This document shows positions 23,455 to 32,497 of a stretch of 45,293 nucleotides of DNA, piece by piece. Where the stretch lies: positions 1 through 45,293 of IMG/VR virus record IMGVR_UViG_3300046727_000107. The stretch is one strand, 5' to 3'. Below the pieces are notes generated by a model. It saw only the letters and a list, made by a program, of their open reading frames with translations, had not been told where the DNA came from and made no database searches. The DNA is from a virus. The position numbers and the translations under genes are program-made. Position 1 is the first letter of the stretch; every line of letters starts with the position of its first letter.

Positions 23455-26306
23455 TGGCCTCCATCCCGCGCATCACAGTCTACGGCCGATCGCCCGACGC
23501 GCCTCCCGACGACTTCCAGCGCGTTGCCGACGACATGGGCGGGTTCACGCGTGGCGACGCCACGCAGGGGTTCAGCCGCGTCCAGGCGTCCACGGGAGCG
23601 CCGGAAGGCTCGCCTGCGCTCGCGCCGGCCGTGGCGCAAGCCGAGCCTGCACCGGCAACGCCCGATGCGGGTGGCTTCTCGCGTGTGCCGAATCAAGCCG
23701 TTGCTGGTGCGTTCGAGCAGCTCCCTGACCAACCGGCGGATCAGTCCTTCACCACCCCGGCTGGCACGTTCACGCCACTCTCCGGTGGACCTACGCGCAC
23801 GCCCTGGTTCGACAAGATGCTGGAGCCGATCACCAGCTATCCGGCGACGCAGCGCCGCATGGCCGGCGAGGGCGTTGAGCAGATGAAGTCCGGTGTCGAG
23901 CAGATCGGCACCAAGGGTGAGCGCACCAAGGGCTTTTTCAACACCGCGCTCGGCGCGCTGAACTACACGTTCTCGCCGATCAACGCCGCCGCGCACACCA
24001 TCGTCGGCAAGCCGCTGGAGGAAAACACTGGGCTCCCGCATCAGTACAGCGAGTTTGCCACCACCCTCGCGCTTCCGATCGTCGGCTTTGGCAAGGTGCC
24101 GAAGGGCGTGCAGAAAATATTCTCGCCCGAGACAGTCTCGCAGGAGGCGATGGATGCCGCCGCTCTCATCCGTCAACGCAGCGGACTTGCCGCACGAGAC
24201 ACCGAGACCACCGCGGCACAACTGGAGAGCTATTCAAAACCGGTAAGCGAGCTGCCGACCGGCGTGTCTCCGGCCGGCGCGCCGCCGGTCATGGCGGCTC
24301 CCGACACCCAGCTCGGCATCATGCACTACATCGAGGGCACCGGTGCCGCGCCCTCGACGCCGCCGATGCGCGCGCTCGCCGACACGCTCAAGCAGTCGTT
24401 CGCCGAGCGGCTGGCCAAGCTCCAGGCGCTGCCGCAGCACGCGCAGATGGACTTCGTTGAGAACTACTTCCCGCACTTCTGGAAGAACCCGGCGCTGGCG
24501 CAGTCGGTCGTCACCAGCGGTGGGTTTCTCCGGCAAGGCTCCGGCGCCAGCCTGAAAGCGCGCACGGTGCCGACGATCGAGGATGGCATCAAGCAGGGGC
24601 TGGAGCCACTGACGACCAATCCGATCGACGCGACCATGCACTACATCACCAGTATCGACAAGTTCATCGCCGCGCAGGAGATCCTCAACACGGCAATCAA
24701 GGACGGCACGGTCATCTACCGACGACCGACCGTGATGGGCGCCAGCGGACACAGCAACAGCCTCCAGGGCGTGCCGCCGGGCTACGCGGCGCTGAAGGGA
24801 CGCGGGTCGAAAGACGCAATGGGTGCGACTGCCTACGCGCCGGAGGACTGGGCGCGTATCTACAACAACAATATCTCGCGTGGCTGGGCCGACGTCGGCG
24901 AGGAGTACGGCAACGCCTACACCAAGGCACAAACGGCCGCCAACGCGATCACACAGACGTTGCTCAGCTTCTCCGGCTATCACGCCTTCACGATGGCGGA
25001 AGCCGGGATGTCGAATCAGATCGCCAAGTCGATCGAGGCGATCAACGCCGGCAAGCCGTTCAACGCCGCCAAGGAGTTTGCCAAGACGCCGCTCGCGCCG
25101 GTGGCCTATGCGTTCAAGGGCGCCAAACTGCGTGACGTGTATCTCGGCAAGCTGGCCGCGCGTTCGCCCGAGGAGAAGGAGATCGTCGACCTGATCACGC
25201 AGGCCGGCGGCCGCATGGCCAAGCAGCCGAAGCTGGCCGACTACGACTCGTCCGCGCTTGGCGACTATTTGACGTCGTTCCGGCGTGGCAAGCTGGCGGC
25301 TGAATTCAAGGCACAGGGCGCCGATATCGCGGCCGCGCCGATCGGCGGTACGTTCCGCACCGCGGCGAGCAACATCGGCCGGGTGATGGACACGTTCAAC
25401 AAGCCGCTGTTCCAGCACTACATCCCGATGATGAAGAACGCCGCGGCATCGGAGAACCTGTCGCAGTGGATCAAGTTAAACCCTACCGCCAGCCAGGCCG
25501 AGAAATTGGCTGCGGCGCGTCGTGTGGTCGACAGCGTCGATAACCGCTTCGGCGAAATGATCCAGGACAACATCTTCTGGAACAAAGTCGCCAAGCAGAG
25601 TGCCATGCTGGCGATGCTGTCCTACTCGTGGAACGTCGGCGGCTGGCGCGAGATCGGCGGCGGGGTGCGCGACATCGCCCGCACCAGCGTCGGCCAAGGT
25701 GGCTGGACACCGAAGGCGAGCTACGTGGTGGCGACCGCGCTCAACTGGGCGATCATGTCGGCAAGCTACCAGTATATGAAGACCGGCGAGGCGCCGAAGG
25801 ACATCCACGACCTAGTGGCGCCGCGCACCGGCGGCGTCGACGCGCGCACCGGCCAGGACGAACGGATCATCCCGCCCGGCATCATGAAGGACGTGTTCGG
25901 CTACTATGAGCATCCGATGCAGGAGGTGTTCAACAAGGTTAACCCCGCGCTGAAGATGGTCGGGCAGACGTTGACGAATCAGGATTGGCGCGGCGACCCG
26001 ATCTTCTCACCGAAAGATCCGATGCAGTCGGCGATGGAGAAGGTGCCCGACTGGCTCGCCAACTACTTTTCGTACGTCACCAAGACGATGTCGCCGATCC
26101 AGGTGCAGCAGCTCGGCCGCGGGCCGGAGGAAGGCTCGGCGCTTAATCCGGTGGAGCTGGGGCTCGGCATCCGCAAGGCGCCGCGACAGTTCACCGACCC
26201 GGAGGGCTACGAGATCATGCTCGACAAGATCAAGCGCGACGCGTGGCGTCGCAAGATGTCGCATGATAAGAAGGAAGCCGAGCGGTACAAAGGCGGATCG
26301 GAATGA
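23454..26306 (+). CDS. Large internal virion protein candidate, 950 aa
   Basis: This is the largest rightward product. The N-terminal 100 residues are Pro/Ala-rich and disordered. The central part is helical, with FVENYFPHFWKNPALA (near 330) and a region around HAFTMAEAGMSNQIAK. The C-terminal half holds RRVVDSVDNRFGEMIQDNIF (near 685) followed by MLAMLSYSWNVGGWREIGG. This arrangement resembles the LPD-type C-terminal modules seen in large phage ejection and polyvalent proteins. The last position in the structural operon is typical of T7 gp15/gp16-class proteins. No lytic transglycosylase or protease motif could be recognised. Confidence 0.7.
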   Translation: MASIPRITVYGRSPDAPPDDFQRVADDMGGFTRGDATQGFSRVQASTGAPEGSPALAPAVAQAEPAPATPDAGGFSRVPNQAVAGAFEQLPDQPADQSFTTPAGTFTPLSGGPTRTPWFDKMLEPITSYPATQRRMAGEGVEQMKSGVEQIGTKGERTKGFFNTALGALNYTFSPINAAAHTIVGKPLEENTGLPHQYSEFATTLALPIVGFGKVPKGVQKIFSPETVSQEAMDAAALIRQRSGLAARDTETTAAQLESYSKPVSELPTGVSPAGAPPVMAAPDTQLGIMHYIEGTGAAPSTPPMRALADTLKQSFAERLAKLQALPQHAQMDFVENYFPHFWKNPALAQSVVTSGGFLRQGSGASLKARTVPTIEDGIKQGLEPLTTNPIDATMHYITSIDKFIAAQEILNTAIKDGTVIYRRPTVMGASGHSNSLQGVPPGYAALKGRGSKDAMGATAYAPEDWARIYNNNISRGWADVGEEYGNAYTKAQTAANAITQTLLSFSGYHAFTMAEAGMSNQIAKSIEAINAGKPFNAAKEFAKTPLAPVAYAFKGAKLRDVYLGKLAARSPEEKEIVDLITQAGGRMAKQPKLADYDSSALGDYLTSFRRGKLAAEFKAQGADIAAAPIGGTFRTAASNIGRVMDTFNKPLFQHYIPMMKNAAASENLSQWIKLNPTASQAEKLAAARRVVDSVDNRFGEMIQDNIFWNKVAKQSAMLAMLSYSWNVGGWREIGGGVRDIARTSVGQGGWTPKASYVVATALNWAIMSASYQYMKTGEAPKDIHDLVAPRTGGVDARTGQDERIIPPGIMKDVFGYYEHPMQEVFNKVNPALKMVGQTLTNQDWRGDPIFSPKDPMQSAMEKVPDWLANYFSYVTKTMSPIQVQQLGRGPEEGSALNPVELGLGIRKAPRQFTDPEGYEIMLDKIKRDAWRRKMSHDKKEAERYKGGSE

Positions 26307-26713
26307 ACTGGCGTGCGGCACTGCGGACGGCCCTGGCGGACATCGATGAACCCGTGATGGAGCCGCCGATGAACCGGTTGACGGCGATGCCACCGGCACC
26401 GACGCGCGCGCCGCGCACTGCTGCGGTCTCCACCGTGCCGCGCGGGCTGGAGAACGATGACCTCGCCGGCCGGCTGGAGCGCGCCACGTCGCGCGCACTG
26501 GAGCGCGCCGACGATCTGCTGGAGATCGACATCAGCGACGAAGGTCATGAGAAGTTCGGTGACAAGCTACGCAGCCTCAACTCGACCATCAAGACGGTGA
26601 TCGGGACACAGGTGCGGGTCGATGAGCACCGGCTTAAGGCACGCAAGCTCGACGTGCTACCACAGCTTCTGGAGGCGATCGAGGCGGAAGAGAAGCGGCG
26701 CGCGCTGGCGTAA
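26303..26713 (+). CDS. Hypothetical protein ending the virion operon, 136 aa
   Basis: It starts in the stop of the large ejection protein (ATGA). The first 45 residues are Pro/Thr/Ala-rich. The rest is a helical charged domain with RLERATSRALERADDLLEID (about 57-76) and SLNSTIKTVIGTQVRVDEHR (about 90-109) then LKARKLDVLPQLLEAIEAE. The length and all-helical plan would suit a small terminase subunit, for which there is no other clear candidate, but this is a guess. It meets the leftward block head-on, with 11 bases between stops and no visible terminator. Confidence 0.6.
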   Translation: MNWRAALRTALADIDEPVMEPPMNRLTAMPPAPTRAPRTAAVSTVPRGLENDDLAGRLERATSRALERADDLLEIDISDEGHEKFGDKLRSLNSTIKTVIGTQVRVDEHRLKARKLDVLPQLLEAIEAEEKRRALA

Positions 26714-26724
26714 TGGACGACGCA

Positions 26725-26907
26725 TCAACGCGCCTTGTTCTCAGCCTCGCGTATCGCGGCTTCACGGGAAACAGCGCCCCACATGATCGAGCGGAACTCC
26801 GGCGGCCATTTCATGATATCCATTTCGCGATCGAGGGCGACGAGCGTGTCGCGTGCCTTCTTTGCGATCTTCGCCGCGAGGGCTTCCGCCTTTTGGATGT
26901 CAGTCAT
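26725..26907 (-). CDS. Small hypothetical protein, 60 aa
   Basis: The ATG at 26907 overlaps the stop of the upstream gene (ATGA), which decides the start over a longer frame. Helical Lys/Ala N-terminus (QKAEALAAKIAKKARDTLVA) and a motif MDIMKWPPEFRSIMWGAVS. Last gene of the leftward block; family not recognised. Confidence 0.6.
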   Translation of the reverse strand: MTDIQKAEALAAKIAKKARDTLVALDREMDIMKWPPEFRSIMWGAVSREAAIREAENKAR

Positions 26908-27170
26908 GGCGTTGCTTCCCCAGCACTGCGGCGGTCTTCGAATTCCTCGACTCGCCACCCCCGCTGTCGACAGAGCGAACCGGTGATGTGATATGCGTTC
27001 CCGCCAAAACGAAAAACAGTCGGTTCAAGTTCGGCGAGCCTAGGGTCATATCCCGTAAGCTCATCATTGTATTCGGTGATCGCGCCGACAAATTCCGGCG
27101 TGTGAATCAGGTAGAGGCGGTCATTGTCTTCGGGCACCCCGACTAGATTGTCGCGAAGCGGGCTTCTCAT
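26904..27170 (-). CDS. Small hypothetical protein, 88 aa
   Basis: GGAGATGAACACAAC precedes the ATG. The body is a mixed alpha/beta chain (NDRLYLIHTPEFVGAITEY, then EPTVFRFGGNAYHITGSLC). No family recognised. It overlaps the following gene by ATGA and follows the Cys-rich gene by 17 bases. Confidence 0.6.
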   Translation of the reverse strand: MRSPLRDNLVGVPEDNDRLYLIHTPEFVGAITEYNDELTGYDPRLAELEPTVFRFGGNAYHITGSLCRQRGWRVEEFEDRRSAGEATP

Positions 27171-27187
27171 GTTGTGTTCATCTCCGG

Positions 27188-27493
27188 TTATCGCGTCGGC
27201 TCGAATTTGGCTTTCAGCCGCTCGTACTCGCGACGGTCTTTGTCTTCGGCCGCGACATCAGTAGGATTGAGCCCCCAGAAGTCTCCTTCGTTGACCCAGA
27301 CCAGCGTGCAGTCTCCGGTCTGGAACAGCGGAGAATTATGCATGTTCTGGCGAATTTCCTCCCACGTGTGCCCTTGGGCTTGCACGTAACGGAGCGTTGC
27401 TCGCCCAGGTCGCTTGCACGGCCCCAGGCCACAGTCCGAGCATGTGCGCGGGTACGCCTTACCCTCTGCTTTCAACGCTTCACTACATGCCAT
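27188..27493 (-). CDS. Cys-rich small protein, 101 aa
   Basis: CAGGAG 8 bases upstream sets the start. Four cysteines in the first 26 residues, with CSDCGLGPC (18-26), indicate a likely zinc knuckle. The second half has an acidic DCTLVWVNEGDFWGLNP stretch and a charged helix. It lies just after the primase-helicase gene and may belong to the replication set, but its function is unknown. Confidence 0.6.
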   Translation of the reverse strand: MACSEALKAEGKAYPRTCSDCGLGPCKRPGRATLRYVQAQGHTWEEIRQNMHNSPLFQTGDCTLVWVNEGDFWGLNPTDVAAEDKDRREYERLKAKFEPTR

Positions 27494-27532
27494 CGCTCTC
27501 TCCTGTTGTGGCCCGCTATCGGCCCCGTATCA

Positions 27533-30409
27533 CTACGCTGGCGCTCTTGCCTCATTGTCCTGCACAAACACTTGGTCTGTCCGCGTAATCACACCGAGTG
27601 CTCCACTCACAGCGGGATGGTTGGCATCGATCTCGACGACGGCCTGCTGTGAACCGATGATGTCCGTACCCGCCGTGATCGTCGCGTGCCGTCTGCGGTT
27701 CGTGACGAGGTGGATCGCCTCCAGGTCGGCGATCAGTTCGCGGCTCCCGACTTCCTTTTTCAGCAGCCAGTCGCGCAGCGCGCGCTCGGAGATCATCAGG
27801 CGCTGGCCTTCCAGCTCGTAGCGCATCAGCGCGCGCCGGGTCGGCTTGGTCAGCGGCAAGTCGCGGGTCTTCACTCCCTGCTGGTGCGCGCGGCGGACCA
27901 CCAGCACGCAGTCGACGTGCTCCGAAAGGAACTCGCCAAGGGTCTCGATCGATACCTGCACCTTGTTCGCCGGCATGTTGTCGGTACCGACGCTGTTGAG
28001 CTGGTCGAGCGCCCAGTTGACGATCCGGTTCGGATCGAACGCCAGGATCTCGGCCTGGTTGACGATCTTGCCGGCGACCAGCACGGCGCCGAGCGTGCGC
28101 ATCCAGAACCGGTGTTCCGGCCGGTTGCCGGCCTTGGCCCATAGCTCGGCGGTCCACTGCTCCAGTGCCTGTCGCGCCCACGGCAACACGCCGGGGCTCA
28201 TGAGATAGTCGATGAACGCATCCCCGGCCCATCCGGCGTTCTTCTCCATGGCGATGCGCAGGCGGTCGCCGGCCGCGGGGGTGACGCCCTCGGGCAGCTT
28301 GCACTGGAACTCCAGCACCCGGTAGGCGAGGGCGTCGGAGCCACCGGTATGCGAGAGCAGATCGTGGATCGAGATATTCGACGCGGTGACCATCAGGGTT
28401 TGCCACGCCGCCTGCGTGTGGTTGATCGTCCCGTCCTGCGCGCCGCGCATCTTGTCACGGCCGTTGGTGAACGTGGTGATGAAGTCGCGAATCACCTGCG
28501 GGTCGCGGTTGCCCAGCTCGTCGTAGACCACCGGCAGGTTGCCGAGCACGCCGAGCGTGATGGCCTTGGAGACGCGGGTGTCGATGTTGGTGAGACTGAG
28601 ACCCTGCTTCATGCCCCAGGCGGTGGAGATGGCGGCGAGCGTTGTCGTCTTGCCAGTTCCGCTTCCGCGGCTGAGTAGATTGACAACAGCTCCTCCCTCG
28701 TCCGTAGCTTGTAGTCGCATGAGTGGAGCTGCGAAAGAACATGCGAGTGCAAAGCTCTGAGCTTCGCCGCCGACAGCGAAGAGAGCATTTGCCGCGTTTG
28801 TCCAGCTCGCGAGATTGCCCTCCTGTGGGCCGAGCCACTGGGCGCGTGTCTTGAGTTCGGAGCTGACGGTGACACCTTCGCGTACTCCTTCCCTGGTGTA
28901 GAGCGCGTCCCCGACCAGGAACTCGCTGAAGTCGTCTTTCCATCCGCATTGATCGAAGTGCATTTTCAGTTTCTCGGTGACATGATATGTATCGGCCGCG
29001 AGACGGGCATACAGGAGGAACAGCTTGTGATCGTGAATGACTGCACCATGCTCGGCCAGCTCCGACGCACCTGCGGCACCGAAAAGTTTACCGGCACCGA
29101 CATGACAGTCAAACCAACCTCGGTGGGGAAGCCACTGACGAAAATGGTATGAGAACTTATCTCCGCGAACTTCACCGATGCCAACACCAGCAAGGTATAT
29201 GCTGTGACGAGAGACAAGTACGTTAGAAGCTTCATTGTTCTTCTCCGTCGTGCAGACTAAGGCGCCGTTATCCCACGCGAACGGGCTCGGGACGGGAGGC
29301 AGCACGGACAAAGTGGAAGATCCACCCAGCCTATCCGAAGGCGAGCTTCCCGGCTCTGGTAAGGTATCAGTAGGAGTTGTATGGGCATTAATCCCAAGCG
29401 AAACGGGACTATTAATCCGTCCTTTGAATGGACACCCCACGCATCCTGCTGCGTACTTCGCTTCAAGTCCTGCGCATGTAGTCGCGCCCGTAAGCGCGCC
29501 AGCGCGGTCGAATTTCCAATCGGTTTCCGCTTCGGTGTAGCCTGCATACCCACTGCTCCACTCGTGCGCCTTGTCATATCCATCCTCGCAGAAGGCCAGA
29601 ACGCCGAGTACCGCGTACCATTCCGGTTCTGGTATGTTGCCGCGCATCGCCCGTAGTCGTGCCACTTGCGCGCACTGGTCGGCAATATCGTCGGAGTAGA
29701 CTGGTGCATAGTCGGGCTCGATTATCAGGGCTTGGGTTAGTGGGGACGCCGTAGTATCACGTACCAAAGCCACACGTTCATGCACCCGAGCAGAAACACT
29801 AAACTCCACAAGATGATCAAAGTCAGTGACATCATACGGCCCCTCTAGTGGTCCGCACTCGACCAGTCGAGGCGTTTCCAGTTTTCGGTTGTGCGTTCCA
29901 GGTGTTCTAAGAACTGAAGCCAGGTCTGTGGTACGAGCCGGATCGGCGTGGAGTCCGTGCAGTCGGGCCGCAGCTTTGAGAGCTGTTGCAAGCTCAAGCC
30001 AATCACCGGCGCCAAGACTTGCAGTGAGCGGCCAGTAACAATGAACTCCACCGCCAGAGCCCACGTACACGGGGGGTGGTAAGGCCATAGCGCCGACGAA
30101 CCGAACCACTCCTTGGTAAGCATCCACTGCCGTGGCGTAAGGGCTATCTGGTTTTCCTGCATCGATGTCCAGCCAGAGGCTCCTGGCTCCCCATACATTG
30201 TCCTGCCGGCGGCTCGCGGTATCTACGAACGTCGAGCAGGCGTGGTAGACCGTTCGTCCCGCTGCATTTTCCGTCGCGATATGCCAAGCCAGCTCCTCGA
30301 CCGTCTGGAAGAACCGATTGTAAGACCGTCCGCCGCCGAGGTTCGTCCATGCAGCATAGTAGCCATGCTCAGGCAGAACCGCGCGCAGGAACGCGAGTGC
30401 GTAGTCCAT
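27533..30409 (-). CDS. AEP primase-helicase fusion, 958 aa
   Basis: The N-terminal third is an archaeo-eukaryotic-type primase. The metal-binding DxD is at SLWLDIDAG (Asp81, Asp83), followed by the sGxH motif SGGGVHCYW (118-125) and a DLASVLRTPGTHNRK block (about 163-177). The C-terminal half is an ATPase with Walker A SRGSGTGKTTT near residue 580, a Walker B-like VVYDELGN near 630 and a following NGRDKMRGAQ segment, as in phage D5/DUF927-type helicases. The fused enzyme would unwind the fork and lay primers. The start overlaps the end of the upstream 100-aa gene by 41 bases. Length is normal for such fusions. Confidence 0.85.
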   Translation of the reverse strand: MDYALAFLRAVLPEHGYYAAWTNLGGGRSYNRFFQTVEELAWHIATENAAGRTVYHACSTFVDTASRRQDNVWGARSLWLDIDAGKPDSPYATAVDAYQGVVRFVGAMALPPPVYVGSGGGVHCYWPLTASLGAGDWLELATALKAAARLHGLHADPARTTDLASVLRTPGTHNRKLETPRLVECGPLEGPYDVTDFDHLVEFSVSARVHERVALVRDTTASPLTQALIIEPDYAPVYSDDIADQCAQVARLRAMRGNIPEPEWYAVLGVLAFCEDGYDKAHEWSSGYAGYTEAETDWKFDRAGALTGATTCAGLEAKYAAGCVGCPFKGRINSPVSLGINAHTTPTDTLPEPGSSPSDRLGGSSTLSVLPPVPSPFAWDNGALVCTTEKNNEASNVLVSRHSIYLAGVGIGEVRGDKFSYHFRQWLPHRGWFDCHVGAGKLFGAAGASELAEHGAVIHDHKLFLLYARLAADTYHVTEKLKMHFDQCGWKDDFSEFLVGDALYTREGVREGVTVSSELKTRAQWLGPQEGNLASWTNAANALFAVGGEAQSFALACSFAAPLMRLQATDEGGAVVNLLSRGSGTGKTTTLAAISTAWGMKQGLSLTNIDTRVSKAITLGVLGNLPVVYDELGNRDPQVIRDFITTFTNGRDKMRGAQDGTINHTQAAWQTLMVTASNISIHDLLSHTGGSDALAYRVLEFQCKLPEGVTPAAGDRLRIAMEKNAGWAGDAFIDYLMSPGVLPWARQALEQWTAELWAKAGNRPEHRFWMRTLGAVLVAGKIVNQAEILAFDPNRIVNWALDQLNSVGTDNMPANKVQVSIETLGEFLSEHVDCVLVVRRAHQQGVKTRDLPLTKPTRRALMRYELEGQRLMISERALRDWLLKKEVGSRELIADLEAIHLVTNRRRHATITAGTDIIGSQQAVVEIDANHPAVSGALGVITRTDQVFVQDNEARAPA

Positions 30410-30671
30410 CCCGTACCTGCCTGATGTATGCCGGCCGTTCGAGCGACGACAGATTGGCAGGCACCGGGAACCCGCGCCGCGCCATCACTTCTTTCTCCAG
30501 CCGGTCGAGCGCATGGTGCGCCAGCCGGCCCGCCGGGCCACGCGGCTCGCGTTCGAGCAGAACCCACATCCGCACCGTGTAGCGCGGCCGGTTGAACCAG
30601 TGGTGCAGGTCGGCGATGGTGAGATCGCCAACCCGCATCACCTTCGCCAGCCGTGTGGCGAACGCGTCCAT
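30369..30671 (-). CDS. Small HTH-like protein, 100 aa
   Basis: Residues 6-40 (TRLAKVMRVGDLTIADLHHW, then FNRPRYTVRMWV) look like a helix-turn-helix in which the second helix includes RYTVRMW. A basic Arg/Pro-rich tail follows. Similar small proteins accompany primase genes in phages of alphaproteobacteria, to my recollection. A DNA-binding or primase-loading role is possible. The 3' end overlaps the primase start by 41 bases, which suggests coupled expression. Confidence 0.6.
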   Translation of the reverse strand: MDAFATRLAKVMRVGDLTIADLHHWFNRPRYTVRMWVLLEREPRGPAGRLAHHALDRLEKEVMARRGFPVPANLSSLERPAYIRQVRDGLRTRVPARGSA

Positions 30672-30674
30672 GAC

Positions 30675-32066
30675 TTACCGCTGGCGCGGCTGGAGCGGAG
30701 CACCGAACGCGTTGTCGAGCGCGGCCGAGAGCGCAGGGTCTGGCTGGGCACCTTGCTGCATGCCGAACGCCGGCTGGCCTTGCGGCTGCGGCTGCGGCTG
30801 TCGGAGGAACCCCGGCATCTCGGGCATCTGCGGTGAGCCGGCGGGCATCGCCTGCGTCGGGATCGGCCCAGACACCGGTGGCGCAGCGTGCGGTTGGAAC
30901 GAGACGGGACCGCCCTGCTGTGGCTGCGGCGCGAACTGCGGCGGCATCTGCTGCACTGGCGCTTGCTGCTGGAACGGAGCCTGTGTCGGCGCGGGGTCGG
31001 GCTGCTGCACCGGACGCCCGGCACCGGCGCGCACACCACCGCGACGGGTCCGCGGCGCGGGAGGAGCCGGCGGCGTCCCGCCGTTCGCCTGCCCAGCAGC
31101 GGGAGGAGAAAACTGCTGGGCAGGCTGTGGCGACCCGAACGCTTGACCGGCTGCGGGCTGCGGGGCGTAAACAGGCTGTGCAGGAACGGTGTGCCCTTGC
31201 GAGTTAGGATCGAATGGCATCGGCGCGTACTGCGGTGCCGCCGGCGGCGGGGCCTGCATCTGCGGCATCGGCTGCGGTGCGGCGAGTTGCTGCACGGGCG
31301 CCGGAGCGGGGAGCGCGGCGCTCACCGGCCGGTCGTCGGTCCCGATGGCGGTCTCGATCGCGCCGCTGGCGTCGACCTTCTCGATCAACCCGTCGACATA
31401 GGGATACATCTGCTGATGAAAGCCGATCGGCTGGAACAGCAGCTCGCCTTGTTTCTGTGGGTTGAAATAGATCCGCGTCACCACGTCGCCGGGGTCGGCG
31501 GCGCGCTGGCCCTCGCTATCGGTGATCTGGTGGCCACGCAGCGCAGTCGCGAGCGCCGACAAATTCTTCAGCGAGGCCGGCGGAATGTTGAGCTGGTAGA
31601 CGAGCTGCGCCGGGTCGTTGCACACCAGCACCGCCAGCTTCTTGCGGTCGTTGCACGCCTTGGTCGGCTTGTTGGTCATCCGGCTGGTGGACGAGCCCCA
31701 GACGTTGTTCGGGCAGGTGGCGCACAGGAACCCGCCTTCGGCGTTCTGCGGCGAGCTGGCTTGGCTCGACGCGCCGATGCCGTTGTCGGAGAAGCACGTC
31801 GGCGGCTCGTCCTTGGTCGGATCGTACTCGAACTCGTAGTAGACCTTCGACTTCGACGGGTTGGCGCCGATGATCACGACGTCGATGTAGCGGCCGAACT
31901 GCTGGTCGAACAACTGCATCGGGATCTGCACTCCCATGCTGTCGACCAGCGTGAACGCCATGGCTTTGAGGGAGATGCGGGGCGGAGCGACCTGGCTCAG
32001 GCCGTGCTGCATGGAGGCGAGGACACCGGCGCGGCGGCGCCCGGCAAGCTGGACGGGTTGATTCAT
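30675..32066 (-). CDS. Cys-rich protein with long Pro/Gln tail, possible DNA-binding factor, 463 aa
   Basis: Residues 1-245 form a folded region with DQQFGRYIDVVIIGANP (54-70), a YEFEYDP strand and four cysteines (91, 115, 118, 138) arranged as C-x23-CATC-x19-C. These could hold zinc. Residues 245-450 are a disordered Pro/Gln/Ala-rich tail with one Arg/Gly-rich stretch (TRRGGVRAGAGRP) that could bind nucleic acid. It lies between the SNF2-like helicase module and the primase. A single-strand DNA-binding or recombination-mediator role is a guess from place and tail; the family is not identified. GGAAGG precedes the ATG. Confidence 0.65.
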   Translation of the reverse strand: MNQPVQLAGRRRAGVLASMQHGLSQVAPPRISLKAMAFTLVDSMGVQIPMQLFDQQFGRYIDVVIIGANPSKSKVYYEFEYDPTKDEPPTCFSDNGIGASSQASSPQNAEGGFLCATCPNNVWGSSTSRMTNKPTKACNDRKKLAVLVCNDPAQLVYQLNIPPASLKNLSALATALRGHQITDSEGQRAADPGDVVTRIYFNPQKQGELLFQPIGFHQQMYPYVDGLIEKVDASGAIETAIGTDDRPVSAALPAPAPVQQLAAPQPMPQMQAPPPAAPQYAPMPFDPNSQGHTVPAQPVYAPQPAAGQAFGSPQPAQQFSPPAAGQANGGTPPAPPAPRTRRGGVRAGAGRPVQQPDPAPTQAPFQQQAPVQQMPPQFAPQPQQGGPVSFQPHAAPPVSGPIPTQAMPAGSPQMPEMPGFLRQPQPQPQGQPAFGMQQGAQPDPALSAALDNAFGAPLQPRQR

Positions 32067-32077
32067 AGGACCTTCCT

Positions 32078-32497
32078 TTATGTTTTGCGAACCTGTAGCT
32101 GGGCGAAGCGATCGACGGTAACACCGGGTGGGAGCGCGTCGTTGTGCTCCTTTTGATACTCTTCGATTCCTTCCTTGGCAACGTGAGCCGTGAGCAAGTT
32201 TGTTGCGTTGTTCTCCAGCACGTACGCGAAGAACGCCTTCCGATCGGCGACCTTGGTCGACGTCGACGTCTTCAGGAAGAACGTCCCGCCGCCGGCCGAG
32301 CCGCTCGCCTTCATGCCGGGCTGCCAGTTCGGGGTGCGCTGCAACAGGCGGGCGTGCAGCTCGTTGGCGATCGTCGTCATGGCCTCGGTGTGCGGCTTGA
32401 CGAACGCCGCCTGGCGCTCGGCTTCCTGTTCGAGGAAGGTACGCAGCTCCAGATAACGGCTGACGAGCTGGTCGTCGGAGTATTTGTCGGCGCTCAT
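32078..32497 (-). CDS. Conserved phage replication-region protein, 139 aa
   Basis: AAGGA 6 bases upstream of 32497 sets the start; the frame runs further upstream inside the helicase gene, where it is a shadow. The first 55 residues are a long charged helix (EQEAERQAAFVKPHTEAMTT about 24-43). The second part has GGGTFFLKTSTSTKVADRKA and a PPGVTVDRFAQLQVRK end. This FFLKT-x-x-x-KVAD pattern recurs in many phage replication regions, by memory, without known activity. Start overlaps the helicase stop (ATGA). Confidence 0.7.
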   Translation of the reverse strand: MSADKYSDDQLVSRYLELRTFLEQEAERQAAFVKPHTEAMTTIANELHARLLQRTPNWQPGMKASGSAGGGTFFLKTSTSTKVADRKAFFAYVLENNATNLLTAHVAKEGIEEYQKEHNDALPPGVTVDRFAQLQVRKT

